Below, piece by piece: positions 43,554 to 51,213 of a stretch of DNA of 64,000 bases. Under the pieces are notes generated by a model. That model was not told where the DNA came from, did not search any database, and saw only the letters and a list, made by a program, of their open reading frames with translations. The stretch spans positions 1,595,001 through 1,659,000 of the forward strand of contig NZ_CP092418.1 of the NCBI RefSeq assembly GCF_023716485.1. Reading direction: 5' to 3'. The DNA is from Microbulbifer variabilis (lineage in GTDB: Bacteria; Pseudomonadota; Gammaproteobacteria; Pseudomonadales; Cellvibrionaceae). Made by a program: the position numbers and the translations under genes. Position 1 is the first letter of the stretch. Each line of letters starts with the position of its first letter.

Positions 43554-44375
43554 CGTTTCAAGAATCTTCAGTCCCCTGTCAGGCCTCCGCTTTGCTCCTT
43601 AACAGGCAATTATTCAATGATGGTCGTAGATAGAGAGCAGCTCGGCTTCGACCTAGCATTATGTGTTGCTATCAAACCTTACATCTATTTCAAGTACTTC
43701 AAGCCTCGATCTTCTGGCTATGCCAACTCACGGCTCCTGGGTCTATTTGTCGTTGATGAGGAAAGCCTTTTTCTTAAATCATTCGATAAATACTACTATG
43801 TTTATAGTCTGTGAATCTTTCGACTTTATGTCAACGAGGTATGCTAAGAAATTTTCTAGATATTAAGGCTGATGCCATTCCACATCCCTCGCCATATTAA
43901 TTTGTATTACTCTCGGCATGGATAAATCTAATTCACTATACATATTGCAAATCGGGGCAGCAGGCGACAGCACCAAGTGTTTTATAGGTGGGTAACTGTT
44001 GTTCTCGTGGCATACCAATCGCTGACTTGCTGGGTATGCCACCTTCTACTTTATGTGGTGCAACAGGGAGACGAATTAATCTTCGTCAGGAACCGCATTT
44101 GCTTAGGTATAATAAAGGTCAGTGGGGTCGAGAATGTCGTAGGATTTGGGGTTGGCAAGATAGGTTGCTTGACCCTTAATTATGTCGAGCACTTGCCCAT
44201 TTTTAGCAGCTTCCTTAAAGCGGCGTCAAATCTAATTTTATATCTAATGTGGATGTTTAATTTCGAGTGTAACTTTGTTGCTATCATTCTTGATGTGAGT
44301 CTGTTGGCAGGTAAATCAATTAGGCTAAATGGAAGTATGTGTTAGTAAAGTAAGAGATAACACTAGGGTGCTATT
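43554..44375. other. AT-rich region at the left edge of the island, no confident gene
   Basis: Three overlapping short open frames occur (43617-43814, 43977-44345, 43988-44179). None has a good ribosome-binding site. The 43988-44179 frame (GIPIADLLGMPPSTLCGATG) has a somewhat protein-like composition and could be a remnant of a displaced gene, but I cannot match it. No integrase is visible beside the tRNA. Confidence 0.45.
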
Positions 44376-46292
44376 GTGAAAACTTTTTTTCTTTTTCAGG
44401 TTGCGGTCTTTTGGGTGTTTGTTAGCTTCCCTTTGATTGGTTTCTCAAAAATTATTTACATGGCGACGGATGGGGATGATGAAAATTCAGGGCTTTCTCT
44501 TTCTGATCCCGTCAAAACCTTGAGCAGGGTGCATTATCTAGTCGATTTCAGTGACGGAGATACTACTGTTTTCATTAGGGGGGGAGTCTATTATGGTGAG
44601 ACTATTTCTTGGACTAAAACATCGCGTGAATTTAAGTTGAAATTAACTGCTTACGGTGATGAAAAGCCTGTTTTTGAGGGGGAGGGGAATGCTGTATTTT
44701 TTAGGCTAGAAGTGGGAGTTGGAGAGTGTACTAATGTAGAGATAAGCCGTCTAACTATAAGTCACTACGCTAGCTATGCAATTCTTCTCAATGGTGGGAG
44801 GGATAATAGATCAACAACTTGGAATGGGTGTAACCATATACATGATAACTATTTCATAGAGATTGGGACTCTTTTTGATGTATCTAATTGTCCTGGTGAC
44901 TGCAAAGGGTATGGCGTAGTCGATTTTGTAAATTCAGATAATAATTCAATATATAACAATGTGTTTTATAGGGCGGAAAATATATCTTCTCAGGAATCCT
45001 TGCTTCATGCGGTCTATCTCGCCCATGATAGTGTAGGCAATAAAATTTATGACAACTATTTTTACTTGGTCTCTGGTGATCCGATCAGAGTTAGAGATCG
45101 GAGTAGTGATAATCGTATATATGATAATTACGCAGATAGAGTTGGGCAGAGGGCGTTTTTATCTAGCTGGCATAATTCTGTTAATGGTGAGCAGTCCTCA
45201 TATGACAATGTTGTTGAAAATAACATTGTAACCTTTCCATATAAAACATCTGAAAATATTAATCTGACAGCAAATCTGGGTGGGAGCGGGGATGAAAGTA
45301 CTTTTGTTGATGAAGGGCAAAAATACTTCCATGGGGCCCAGATTGATAGCGAGGAGGTTGTCGCTACAGCCGCGGGCGACTTTGATGGAGATGGGGTGGA
45401 TGAATTGCTGGTTGCCTTTAATTATGGCACTTTTAGTAAGGTTGTAAGAACAATAGGCGGGCAGGGTAGGTATCTAAAAGACGTCCTTTATATATCTCCT
45501 TATCTTAATGTTACTGATTTTGCTGTTGGGAATTTTTCGGAAAGAGGTAAGGATGAGGTCATAACTGTATTTGAGCTTGACGGCTCTGGGCACACGATTG
45601 TTTTTCGTGGAGATGGTGACTCTAGCTTACTGAACTATGGCCTCATTTACTCAAGTGGGCGAGTGAAAGTATCCGCGATGACCTCTGGTGATTTTGATGG
45701 TGATGGTGTTTCAGAGGTAGTGACTGCTTTGAAGATGAACTCTGATGAAACTAAGGTTTTTCGAGGCGATGGGGTTAGAAGTATATTAAATTTAGGTAGT
45801 CTCTACAGTATCAATAACTGGGATATAACTGCAATGACTTCCGGTGATTTTTCTGGTGTTGGTAGAGACCAGGTTATTACGGCTTATAAGTCTTCATTTG
45901 GGACAAGGATCTACCGAGGTGAAGGTACAAGCTCTGTTGTTAATTATGGGTATTTCTACTCAAGTTCCCAGTGGACCGTTAGTGATATGGAGGCAAATCG
46001 TTACAATAATTCGGTGGTGCCCTCCTTGGTCACGGCATTTAGGCATGAATCGAGTGGGGACGTTAAGATTTATAATGCGGATGGAATAAATTCTGCGACT
46101 ACTCATTCTTTTTATGATAGTACGATTTGGGATATTTCAGCACTAACCTCAGGCGTTTTTGATGATAACGGAGTGGTGAGTTTGGTAACCTCTTTTACAA
46201 CTTTACACCTTACTCATACTCAGATTTGGGCGGGTAATGGGACAACAAGTGCTTTAAACAATGGAATTTATCATAGACTGGATCTAAGGTAG
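44376..46292 (+). CDS. Secreted beta-helix protein with C-terminal FG-GAP-like repeats
   Basis: The 638-residue protein has a signal peptide (to about residue 24, FSKI) and a right-handed parallel beta-helix at about 30-300, visible in repeated NxIYDN-type turns (NSIYNNVF, NKIYDNYF, NRIYDNYA) and in GDDENSGLSLSDPVKTL near the start, typical of secreted polysaccharide lyases and related enzymes. From about 325 there are roughly six repeats of about 50 residues built on SGDFDGDGVxEVVTA, the FG-GAP/VCBS-like calcium-binding propeller unit. The start is GTG. Its base composition is much more AT-rich than the core genes, suggesting transfer. An extracellular glycan-binding or -cleaving role is likely; the catalytic residues cannot be named. 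Confidence 0.8.
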   Translation: MKTFFLFQVAVFWVFVSFPLIGFSKIIYMATDGDDENSGLSLSDPVKTLSRVHYLVDFSDGDTTVFIRGGVYYGETISWTKTSREFKLKLTAYGDEKPVFEGEGNAVFFRLEVGVGECTNVEISRLTISHYASYAILLNGGRDNRSTTWNGCNHIHDNYFIEIGTLFDVSNCPGDCKGYGVVDFVNSDNNSIYNNVFYRAENISSQESLLHAVYLAHDSVGNKIYDNYFYLVSGDPIRVRDRSSDNRIYDNYADRVGQRAFLSSWHNSVNGEQSSYDNVVENNIVTFPYKTSENINLTANLGGSGDESTFVDEGQKYFHGAQIDSEEVVATAAGDFDGDGVDELLVAFNYGTFSKVVRTIGGQGRYLKDVLYISPYLNVTDFAVGNFSERGKDEVITVFELDGSGHTIVFRGDGDSSLLNYGLIYSSGRVKVSAMTSGDFDGDGVSEVVTALKMNSDETKVFRGDGVRSILNLGSLYSINNWDITAMTSGDFSGVGRDQVITAYKSSFGTRIYRGEGTSSVVNYGYFYSSSQWTVSDMEANRYNNSVVPSLVTAFRHESSGDVKIYNADGINSATTHSFYDSTIWDISALTSGVFDDNGVVSLVTSFTTLHLTHTQIWAGNGTTSALNNGIYHRLDLR

Positions 46293-46360
46293 TAAGTAAC
46301 TCTTCTGAGATTGATTAAGAGTTTTTTCCAAAATGGGGGGGATAAGGTTAACCCCCTCTA

Positions 46361-46390
46361 TGTCAGAACTCTATAAAAACCCCATGCCGG
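46361..46390. repeat. Imperfect direct repeat, left copy
   Basis: TGTCAGAACT followed by a TATA-centred run and CCCCAT; 25 of 30 bases match the copy at 47312-47341. The two copies flank the exported-protein gene at 46548-47159. The origin is unclear: it could be the end of a lost element or a duplicated 3' end. Confidence 0.5.
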
Positions 46391-46547
46391 TTATCCTTCT
46401 TCAGTAGTGATCTTGCCCCGATAAAATGGACATAGCACTTTTCATACTAATATTCGCTCATCTGTAGTAGTTCAAACTTAACCTGATAGAGCACCTCCTG
46501 AAAAACCGGTAACTGTCAGATCATGTCTGAACTAATCCAGCTAATAC

Positions 46548-47159
46548 TTATATTTTTGGTACAATGAATTGTCTATTATAAGAGTCTGGTTCGCCCTTTT
46601 CTGGTTTGATTCTTGAGTCAATAGTATGCATTATCATTCCTGCTGGCATTTCAGAGAACCAGTTGGCGATCCTGTATGATTTGGATTTGTATAAGTTTTC
46701 GGATATATGCCAGTTATTCTCTTCCATTTTCCAAGCTATGGCGGCAATAAGTAGTTTTCCTTCAATACCAAGTTTTGAGCCATAACCAGACACTACATAC
46801 TCGGAGTTTTCCAGATCTAACTCTATGTTGTAGTTCGCGCTAGCAACCCTGATGGTTATGTTAAGAAAGTCTGGGTTACTCTGAGATTTTTCCGTAATAA
46901 ATCTTACTGATTGACCATCAACAGATAAATCTGCCTGTATGGATGCGTCAGATTCTTCTACTTGAAACTGCGCTCTATTTGTGAGTTGAACTAAGTCTGA
47001 GCGAGAAATATCTTCATTGGCTATTGAGCGTTCGGAAACGGATTTTAGCGAATTATAATTCGAATCCTCTAATACGTTATCCATGCTTTTATTGGCGAAT
47101 GTATTACTTGAAGAAAATAAGTTAATTATTAATGCAAAAATTATCGGGTAGGCCCTCAT
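46548..47159 (-). CDS. Exported protein of unknown function
   Basis: The 203-residue product has a signal peptide (MRAYPIIFALIINLFSSSNT, cleavage after FANK). The mature part is Ser/Asn/Glu-rich with several beta-like stretches (SIQADLSVDGQSVRFI, DFLNITIRVASANYNIEL) and a helical segment (LLIAAIAWKMEENNWHI). GGAGAGGACC precedes the ATG. Codon use is AT-rich. No family was recognised. It is flanked by imperfect direct repeats. Confidence 0.62.
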   Translation of the reverse strand: MRAYPIIFALIINLFSSSNTFANKSMDNVLEDSNYNSLKSVSERSIANEDISRSDLVQLTNRAQFQVEESDASIQADLSVDGQSVRFITEKSQSNPDFLNITIRVASANYNIELDLENSEYVVSGYGSKLGIEGKLLIAAIAWKMEENNWHISENLYKSKSYRIANWFSEMPAGMIMHTIDSRIKPEKGEPDSYNRQFIVPKI

Positions 47160-47311
47160 TGGTCCTCTCCATTTTTGATTAGGCGGCGATGCAAAATTTA
47201 ATGTAAGGCGAAGTTAATATGTCAAGCGGTAAACCTATGCTGGCAGTTTAATAAGCGATAAAAGTTAATGTGGTGCCATATTGGCAAGTAGAATACCTTT
47301 GACTTTCTCTT

Positions 47312-47341
47312 TGTCAGAACTATATAGAAGCCCCATACTGG
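47312..47341. repeat. Imperfect direct repeat, right copy
   Basis: Right counterpart of the repeat at 46361-46390, same orientation, five mismatches in 30 bases. Confidence 0.5.
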
Positions 47342-47426
47342 GATAAGTACGAAATTCCTTAGCTAAATGTCCCGAAATTCCCTGAATGCGGGGTTTTTTG
47401 TGCCAGTTTGGCGAGTTGAAACTTAA

Positions 47427-47470
47427 GTCAATACATACAGCTGTATAAATTTACAGTTGTATGTATTGAC
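47427..47470. promoter_or_regulatory. 44-base palindrome containing an SOS (LexA-type) box
   Basis: Two 18-base arms (GTCAATACATACAGCTGT and ACAGTTGTATGTATTGAC) pair with a single G-T mismatch around an 8-base centre. The centre reads CTG-TATAAATTTA-CAG (47441-47456), which fits the LexA consensus CTG-N10-CAG. The right arm ends in TTGAC, the start of the -35 box of the adjoining promoter, so a bound repressor would block it. It could instead be the operator of a lost phage repressor. Confidence 0.6.
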
Positions 47471-47495
47471 AGTGTGTGTGGGCGGGGGTTACTAT
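47466..47495 (+). promoter_or_regulatory. Predicted promoter upstream of the lysis remnant
   Basis: A consensus TTGACA (47466-47471) is followed after 18 bases by TACTAT (47490-47495). The -35 overlaps the palindrome with the SOS box. The transcript would meet a terminator about 45 bases later before reaching the endopeptidase frame. Confidence 0.55.
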
Positions 47496-47542
47496 ACCCA
47501 TAGCTGCTCTGGTTTTCATGCAGCGACCGTTCATCCTTTCTT

Positions 47543-47567
47543 AAGCCGGCCCCCAGCCGGTTTTTTT
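47543..47567 (+). terminator. Terminator between the promoter and the lysis genes
   Basis: CCGGC and GCCGG pair around a CCCCA loop, extended by A-T and G-T pairs, and seven T follow. Its place just after a promoter and before the lysis frames recalls the early terminator of lambdoid late promoters. Confidence 0.7.
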
Positions 47568-47590
47568 ATGCCTAAAATTTGAGACTGCCA

Positions 47591-47914
47591 ATGTCCCAAA
47601 AAGACTACTTCACAGAGCCGGAGTTCACCTGTTGTTGTGACAAAAACCATTTCAAAGATGAAACGCTCAATCGCCTGATTAAAGTCAGGGAGTGCCATGG
47701 CAAGCCAATAGTCATTAATTCCGGTTGCTGCTGCCCCGTACACAACGCCCATGTTAATGCCACCATGACTCATACTGCCAGGCAGGCTGTCGATGTGCAG
47801 GTAGCTTTAGGGGGAGCCTATCGGTTAATCCAAATAGCCCAGGAGGAAGACTTCACCGGTATAGGGGTAAAACAGAAGGGAGCATTTAAAAGGACGATTC
47901 CTTCACCTGGATGA
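47591..47914 (+). pseudogene. Phage-type M15 endopeptidase, frameshifted
   Basis: The 107-residue frame matches phage M15A endolysin-like peptidases: FTEPEFTCCCDKNHF, VINSGCCCPVHNAHVN and the zinc motif region THTARQAVDV, where His and Asp are kept but the usual Gly is Arg. After GIGVKQKGAFK it goes out of frame and stops. The expected continuation GRFLHLDDLESMPGERTCLTEWSY, with the third zinc-ligand His, is present one base over. An AAAA run at 47888-47891 with one A too many explains the shift. The gene is almost certainly inactive unless the ribosome slips or the base is a sequence error. The start is the ATG at 47591; a TTG four codons earlier is possible. Confidence 0.8.
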
Positions 47915-47924
47915 CCTTGAATCT

Positions 47925-48410
47925 ATGCCAGGCGAGCGCACCTGCCTCACAGAGTGGAGTTACGATCCACTAACAGCAATTTTTGATGCAGGCACAATGG
48001 CTATTGAGCGCATATGGCCTGACCCGGTTAAATGTGCTGGGGAAGTACAGAAGCTGAAGGAGCTCAAGCAAAGGGGCAGCTTGGTAGAGCTAAATACTCA
48101 AATTCAATTGCTTCTCGGACAGCTGGAGGTCAACAAAGCCGAAGCCCGGCATAAAAGCATATTTGTCGCTGGCTGGCGTCCCTGGATTGGATGGGTTGGG
48201 GGCTTGGCCTTCGCTTATCAGTTTGTTTTATATCCATTGCTGTGTTGGGTCTGGGCCCTCTACAGTGCTAAGGGTTCAATACTTACAGGGGTGACTCCAC
48301 CGCTAGTACTAGAAACTGGTGCGCTGTTCTCGATGATAGCGGCCATGCTCGGAATGGGTGCCATGCGTTCATATGATAAAACGCATGGTACTCAGACGGA
48401 CAAATTATAA
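47925..48410 (+). CDS. 3-TM phage holin, fused to the endopeptidase tail
   Basis: The 161-residue frame begins with the displaced endopeptidase tail (MPGERTCLTEWSY) and continues directly as a phage holin of the 3-TM type: DPLTAIFDAGTMAIERIWPD, a charged helical segment (QIQLLLGQLEVNKAEARHKS), then FVAGWRPWIGWVGGLAFAYQ and two further membrane segments. Holins make inner-membrane holes for phage lysis. In intact phages the peptidase ends in WSY and the holin starts separately around MDPL, so the junction here looks like a deletion that removed the stop and start. No good ribosome-binding site precedes any in-frame ATG, so expression is doubtful. Confidence 0.75.
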   Translation: MPGERTCLTEWSYDPLTAIFDAGTMAIERIWPDPVKCAGEVQKLKELKQRGSLVELNTQIQLLLGQLEVNKAEARHKSIFVAGWRPWIGWVGGLAFAYQFVLYPLLCWVWALYSAKGSILTGVTPPLVLETGALFSMIAAMLGMGAMRSYDKTHGTQTDKL

Positions 48411-48438
48411 ATAGTGATTTTTAAGGGTTGTCAGTTAA

Positions 48439-49119
48439 TCAAGCTTCACTTTTTGGTTTATAGTTTTCCCAGATTTCAGGGTATCTTTCCCAAGGAGGGG
48501 CTTCAGGACTGAACGCGCTATCAGAGTTAGCGGCATCTTGATACCAAAACTGTATTCGTTTCATGAAATCTGCGTCATTCCTGTTTCTATAGATAAATCT
48601 AATTTCTGCATATGTAATTACACGGTTTTTTAAACCATTACCGAAGTCATACTGATACATTGTTTTTCTTTCAAATGGAAATTTTGCTTCTACTAAACCT
48701 TCACCTTGTCCTGGTTTAGTAATTACGGCATTCCAATCCATATCATAGTCTATTGCAAAATGTATGAAGTGATGGTGTTTTACTAAGAACTCGATTCCAG
48801 CTTTACTTTTTCTTCTGAACCTTTTGTTGTCTTCAGATTCCTCCCCTGTTTGGGGTGGCTCTGTACTGGAATCATCTGATACAACACATTTATATTTCTC
48901 TTTACTACGACAGAAATTATTAAAGTCTTCATTTAAGTAATGACAATCGTGTACAGCAGTGCCGGTTAGTAATTGATCAAGCCATGCGACCGTGTTTTTG
49001 CTGGCAAAATCCTGCATGGTTCTTTGCGTTAGCTGTTGAATTAGCCTCGCTCTACTTCCCGAAAACCCATAAAAAAAGTCTCCAGAACAGTATCTTCTCC
49101 ATGGTTCTGCGAATGGCAT
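48439..49119 (-). CDS. Unknown protein, reverse-oriented cargo within the prophage remnant
   Basis: The 226-residue soluble protein starts at the ATG at 49119, preceded by AAGGAGAG. It has no signal peptide or membrane segment. Features are PFAEPWRRYCSGDFFYGFSG at the start, a central acidic Glu/Asp/Ser linker (DDSSTEPPQTGEESED), a basic RRKSKAG stretch, HHHFIHFAIDYDMDW and a C-terminal AEIRFIYRNRND...IQFWYQDA segment. I do not recognise the family. It lies antisense between a phage holin and another phage-type gene, the position of a moron or cargo gene. Its frame is intact, unlike both neighbours, so it may be under selection. Confidence 0.65.
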   Translation of the reverse strand: MPFAEPWRRYCSGDFFYGFSGSRARLIQQLTQRTMQDFASKNTVAWLDQLLTGTAVHDCHYLNEDFNNFCRSKEKYKCVVSDDSSTEPPQTGEESEDNKRFRRKSKAGIEFLVKHHHFIHFAIDYDMDWNAVITKPGQGEGLVEAKFPFERKTMYQYDFGNGLKNRVITYAEIRFIYRNRNDADFMKRIQFWYQDAANSDSAFSPEAPPWERYPEIWENYKPKSEA

Positions 49120-49389
49120 AGTGACTCTCCTTGTAAAAGCACCACTAGGTGGCATGAGTAGACTTTTATACTAACTAAATAACCTTGCTCTAACATGAAC
49201 AATTTTCTTGGATATCGCTTGGCTGGTTTTAAGTTTTGGACATAAATTTTTAGATTTTGGACCTTTTTTAAAGCGAGGGATGTCGAAATATGGGCACTTA
49301 AAGGGCTATAATCGAAGTCCCTTTTGCCCTCAAAGCAAACCTTCTATCAATCAAATTTCGTAGAAAATTAATTCTGCTTGGTAAATCCT
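49120..49389. other. Intergenic region in the prophage remnant
   Basis: No gene, RNA or repeat recognised. It must contain the promoter of the reverse-strand gene at 48439-49119. Confidence 0.35.
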
Positions 49390-49770
49390 ATGACCCAAGC
49401 AGCAGAATGTTGGCATCTTAGCAAAAGCATAATTATTACCCAAATTGCCAGCATTATCTTATTGGTGGCTGGTTTTTTCATGTAGGGTTCTTATGTTGAG
49501 AAAGGGATAACCGCCAACACCCAGGCAATTCAGCATGAATCAGCTATGCACGTTCTGGGGCAAAAACACATAGTTGAGTTTAAGGGCGACATTCAAACCA
49601 GGCTCCAGCGCATTGATAGCAAGTTGGAGCGGTTGATTGAGCAGGCCACAAAGCTCATTGAATTGGTTCTGGCTGACAAAGAGCTAGGCCAATTCTTTGA
49701 GGCAACACAGCAAACAATCAACAATTGGAAGAATAAGCATCCCGAACTTTTTGAGTCAAAAAAAGGGTAA
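49390..49770 (+). pseudogene. Small phage membrane/coiled-coil protein interrupted by an amber codon
   Basis: From the ATG at 49390 the frame encodes MTQAAECWHLSKSIIITQIA and a membrane segment (IILLVAGFFM), then a TAG at 49483-49485, and reads on in the same frame to 49770 through a charged coiled coil (DIQTRLQRIDSKLERLIEQA). The joined 126-codon product has the layout of small phage membrane proteins found beside lysis or tail genes: short N-terminus, one membrane helix, coiled coil. One premature stop makes it a pseudogene unless amber is suppressed. An internal ATG at 49546 could still give a 74-residue soluble fragment. Confidence 0.7.
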
Positions 49771-49788
49771 GAATTTAGCTGATGCCAA

Positions 49789-49960
49789 CTAGCGGAGAGC
49801 CTCTTTCGAATATAGCTATGAGACCGTAAAGAACATGCAGTACAACAGCAATTCTATCATTCAGGAATATACAGAGTGCTACCCTCCAGACGCTATAGCT
49901 TGTTTAGTCTGGCCTCACAATTGGGTGGCTCAGTTCCAGAATGAGCAGGCTGGTAAATAG
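49789..49960 (+). pseudogene. Remnant reading frame with coding character
   Basis: After a TAG near 49788, the plus frame is open to the TAG at 49958 and contains YETVKNMQYNSNSIIQEYTE followed by CYPPDAIACLVWPHNWVAQF. The composition is protein-like, with Trp, Cys and Pro in plausible spacing. It lacks a credible start and ribosome-binding site (first internal ATG at about 49833). It probably is the tail of another decayed phage gene. From here to 50135 nothing else was seen. Confidence 0.4.
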
Positions 49961-50135
49961 TACAAGCCGATTCCCTGTGAGTGTGAAACTCCCAATAGAT
50001 GTTTGAGGCTACAGCAGGTTTGTTACCTCACCTGCTTACATCAGCAGAGGTATTTGTCTTGGTTGGTAGCTTGAGGGGTTAAAGAAATAAGTCTTGGCGT
50101 GGCATTGAGGGTCAGCGAATATTTTACTGTCACTC

Positions 50136-50375
50136 TTACTTACCACAATACTCTTCAAAATCATCTGAGGTGTTTGGAAAATCAGCCTTCTCTGCCAGCT
50201 CCCATGGGCGTTCACACGCGTTTGTTTTTGCGCACCAAAGGTAGCCAGCTGAAGCTATACATCCATGTTTATCCTTATCTGAGCCTACACCAGGGCTAGG
50301 ATCTCCAGAATTATCTGAAGAACATCCCATTAAAAGTAGCATCAGAGTAAAGCTAGTAAGCTGCAAATATTTCAA
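50136..50375 (-). CDS. Small lipoprotein with a Cys-rich domain
   Basis: The start is a TTG at 50375 with GAGG nine bases upstream. It gives a 79-residue product with a lipoprotein signal (LMLLLMGCSSD, Cys about residue 19), a short Gly/Pro/Asp linker and a small domain with four Cys (HGCIASAGYLWCAKTNACERP and EYCGK). The pattern C-x-SAGY-x-WC...CxxPWEL recurs in small proteobacterial exported proteins of unknown role. A longer frame to 50489 has no signal-like N-terminus. Codon use is AT-rich, as in the rest of the island. Confidence 0.7.
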   Translation of the reverse strand: MKYLQLTSFTLMLLLMGCSSDNSGDPSPGVGSDKDKHGCIASAGYLWCAKTNACERPWELAEKADFPNTSDDFEEYCGK

Positions 50376-51213
50376 TATAAAAATCCTCGTTAAGTTAAAA
50401 ATTGAGATACTGGTTAAATGCGTGTGGAAATCTAGGCTAAAGAAGTTTCTTATGATCATCAAATGATAGTTTTGTACTATTCCAGCCAATAGTAGCAGAA
50501 GTGTATCCAGATACCATTAAGTGGCTGGATAAACGGTAATCTACTTCTATTAGAGGAATGTCTTGTGTATGACTAAGTATGCAATAGTGGTTGTATGTTC
50601 GATGAGGATGTAGGGGTTGCACTTGGCTCTTGATTTGGATGCCGAGATTGTGTTGGATACTTTCTTTTTGCCCTTTACTGGCCGGCTGGTCAGCCTATAT
50701 AAAGTTTTTTTATGACATTGATTTTCAGGCTCTTTCAAACTGATTGTTGGCCAGTAGTTGAACGCTTGTTCTTCTTGGGGTTTGGTTCTTTATAAGCCTT
50801 CTTCTTAAGGTTAAATAGAATAATGATCTTTTTCTTAAGTTAGGAAGTGGAGGTTTGTTGAGACTTTTTTATAAGTTTATGGTTTTAAATATTTAAGTAC
50901 GGTATTGCAATGGTTTTCTATTTCTGATTTCGTTGATGAATGCTGATTGTTTTGATTGGGTGAAGCTGTAAATTATTTTGTGCTTGTAATGCCCATTTAT
51001 TGGATTCTGGTTCTAGATAATAGCCGCTGAATGGGTTGTTATATTTGTAATTTTAATTTAAAAAATTTCACATGGCTTATCTTTTAAATATCATTAGAGG
51101 TTCGCCTTTTACTTAATTTTCTCCAGAGCTGCTAATTTCTATTCAAGCAGATTAATATCTAATTAGAGTACTTTTGTTATTTCCAATTAGTCTTCTCGGA
51201 AGCGGGTAGTGGT
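50376..51213. other. AT-rich intergenic region
   Basis: 838 bases with only short minus-strand frames (50437-50622, 50550-50738) lacking ribosome-binding sites. No RNA gene or repeat was recognised. Composition is among the most AT-rich in the window. Confidence 0.45.

Noticed and set aside
43977..44345. Overlapping frames in the left edge of the island
   Set aside because: Three frames compete in the same region with no start signals; one may be a gene remnant, but none is supported as a gene.
50437..50738. Short minus-strand frames in the AT-rich gap
   Set aside because: No start signals or family features.
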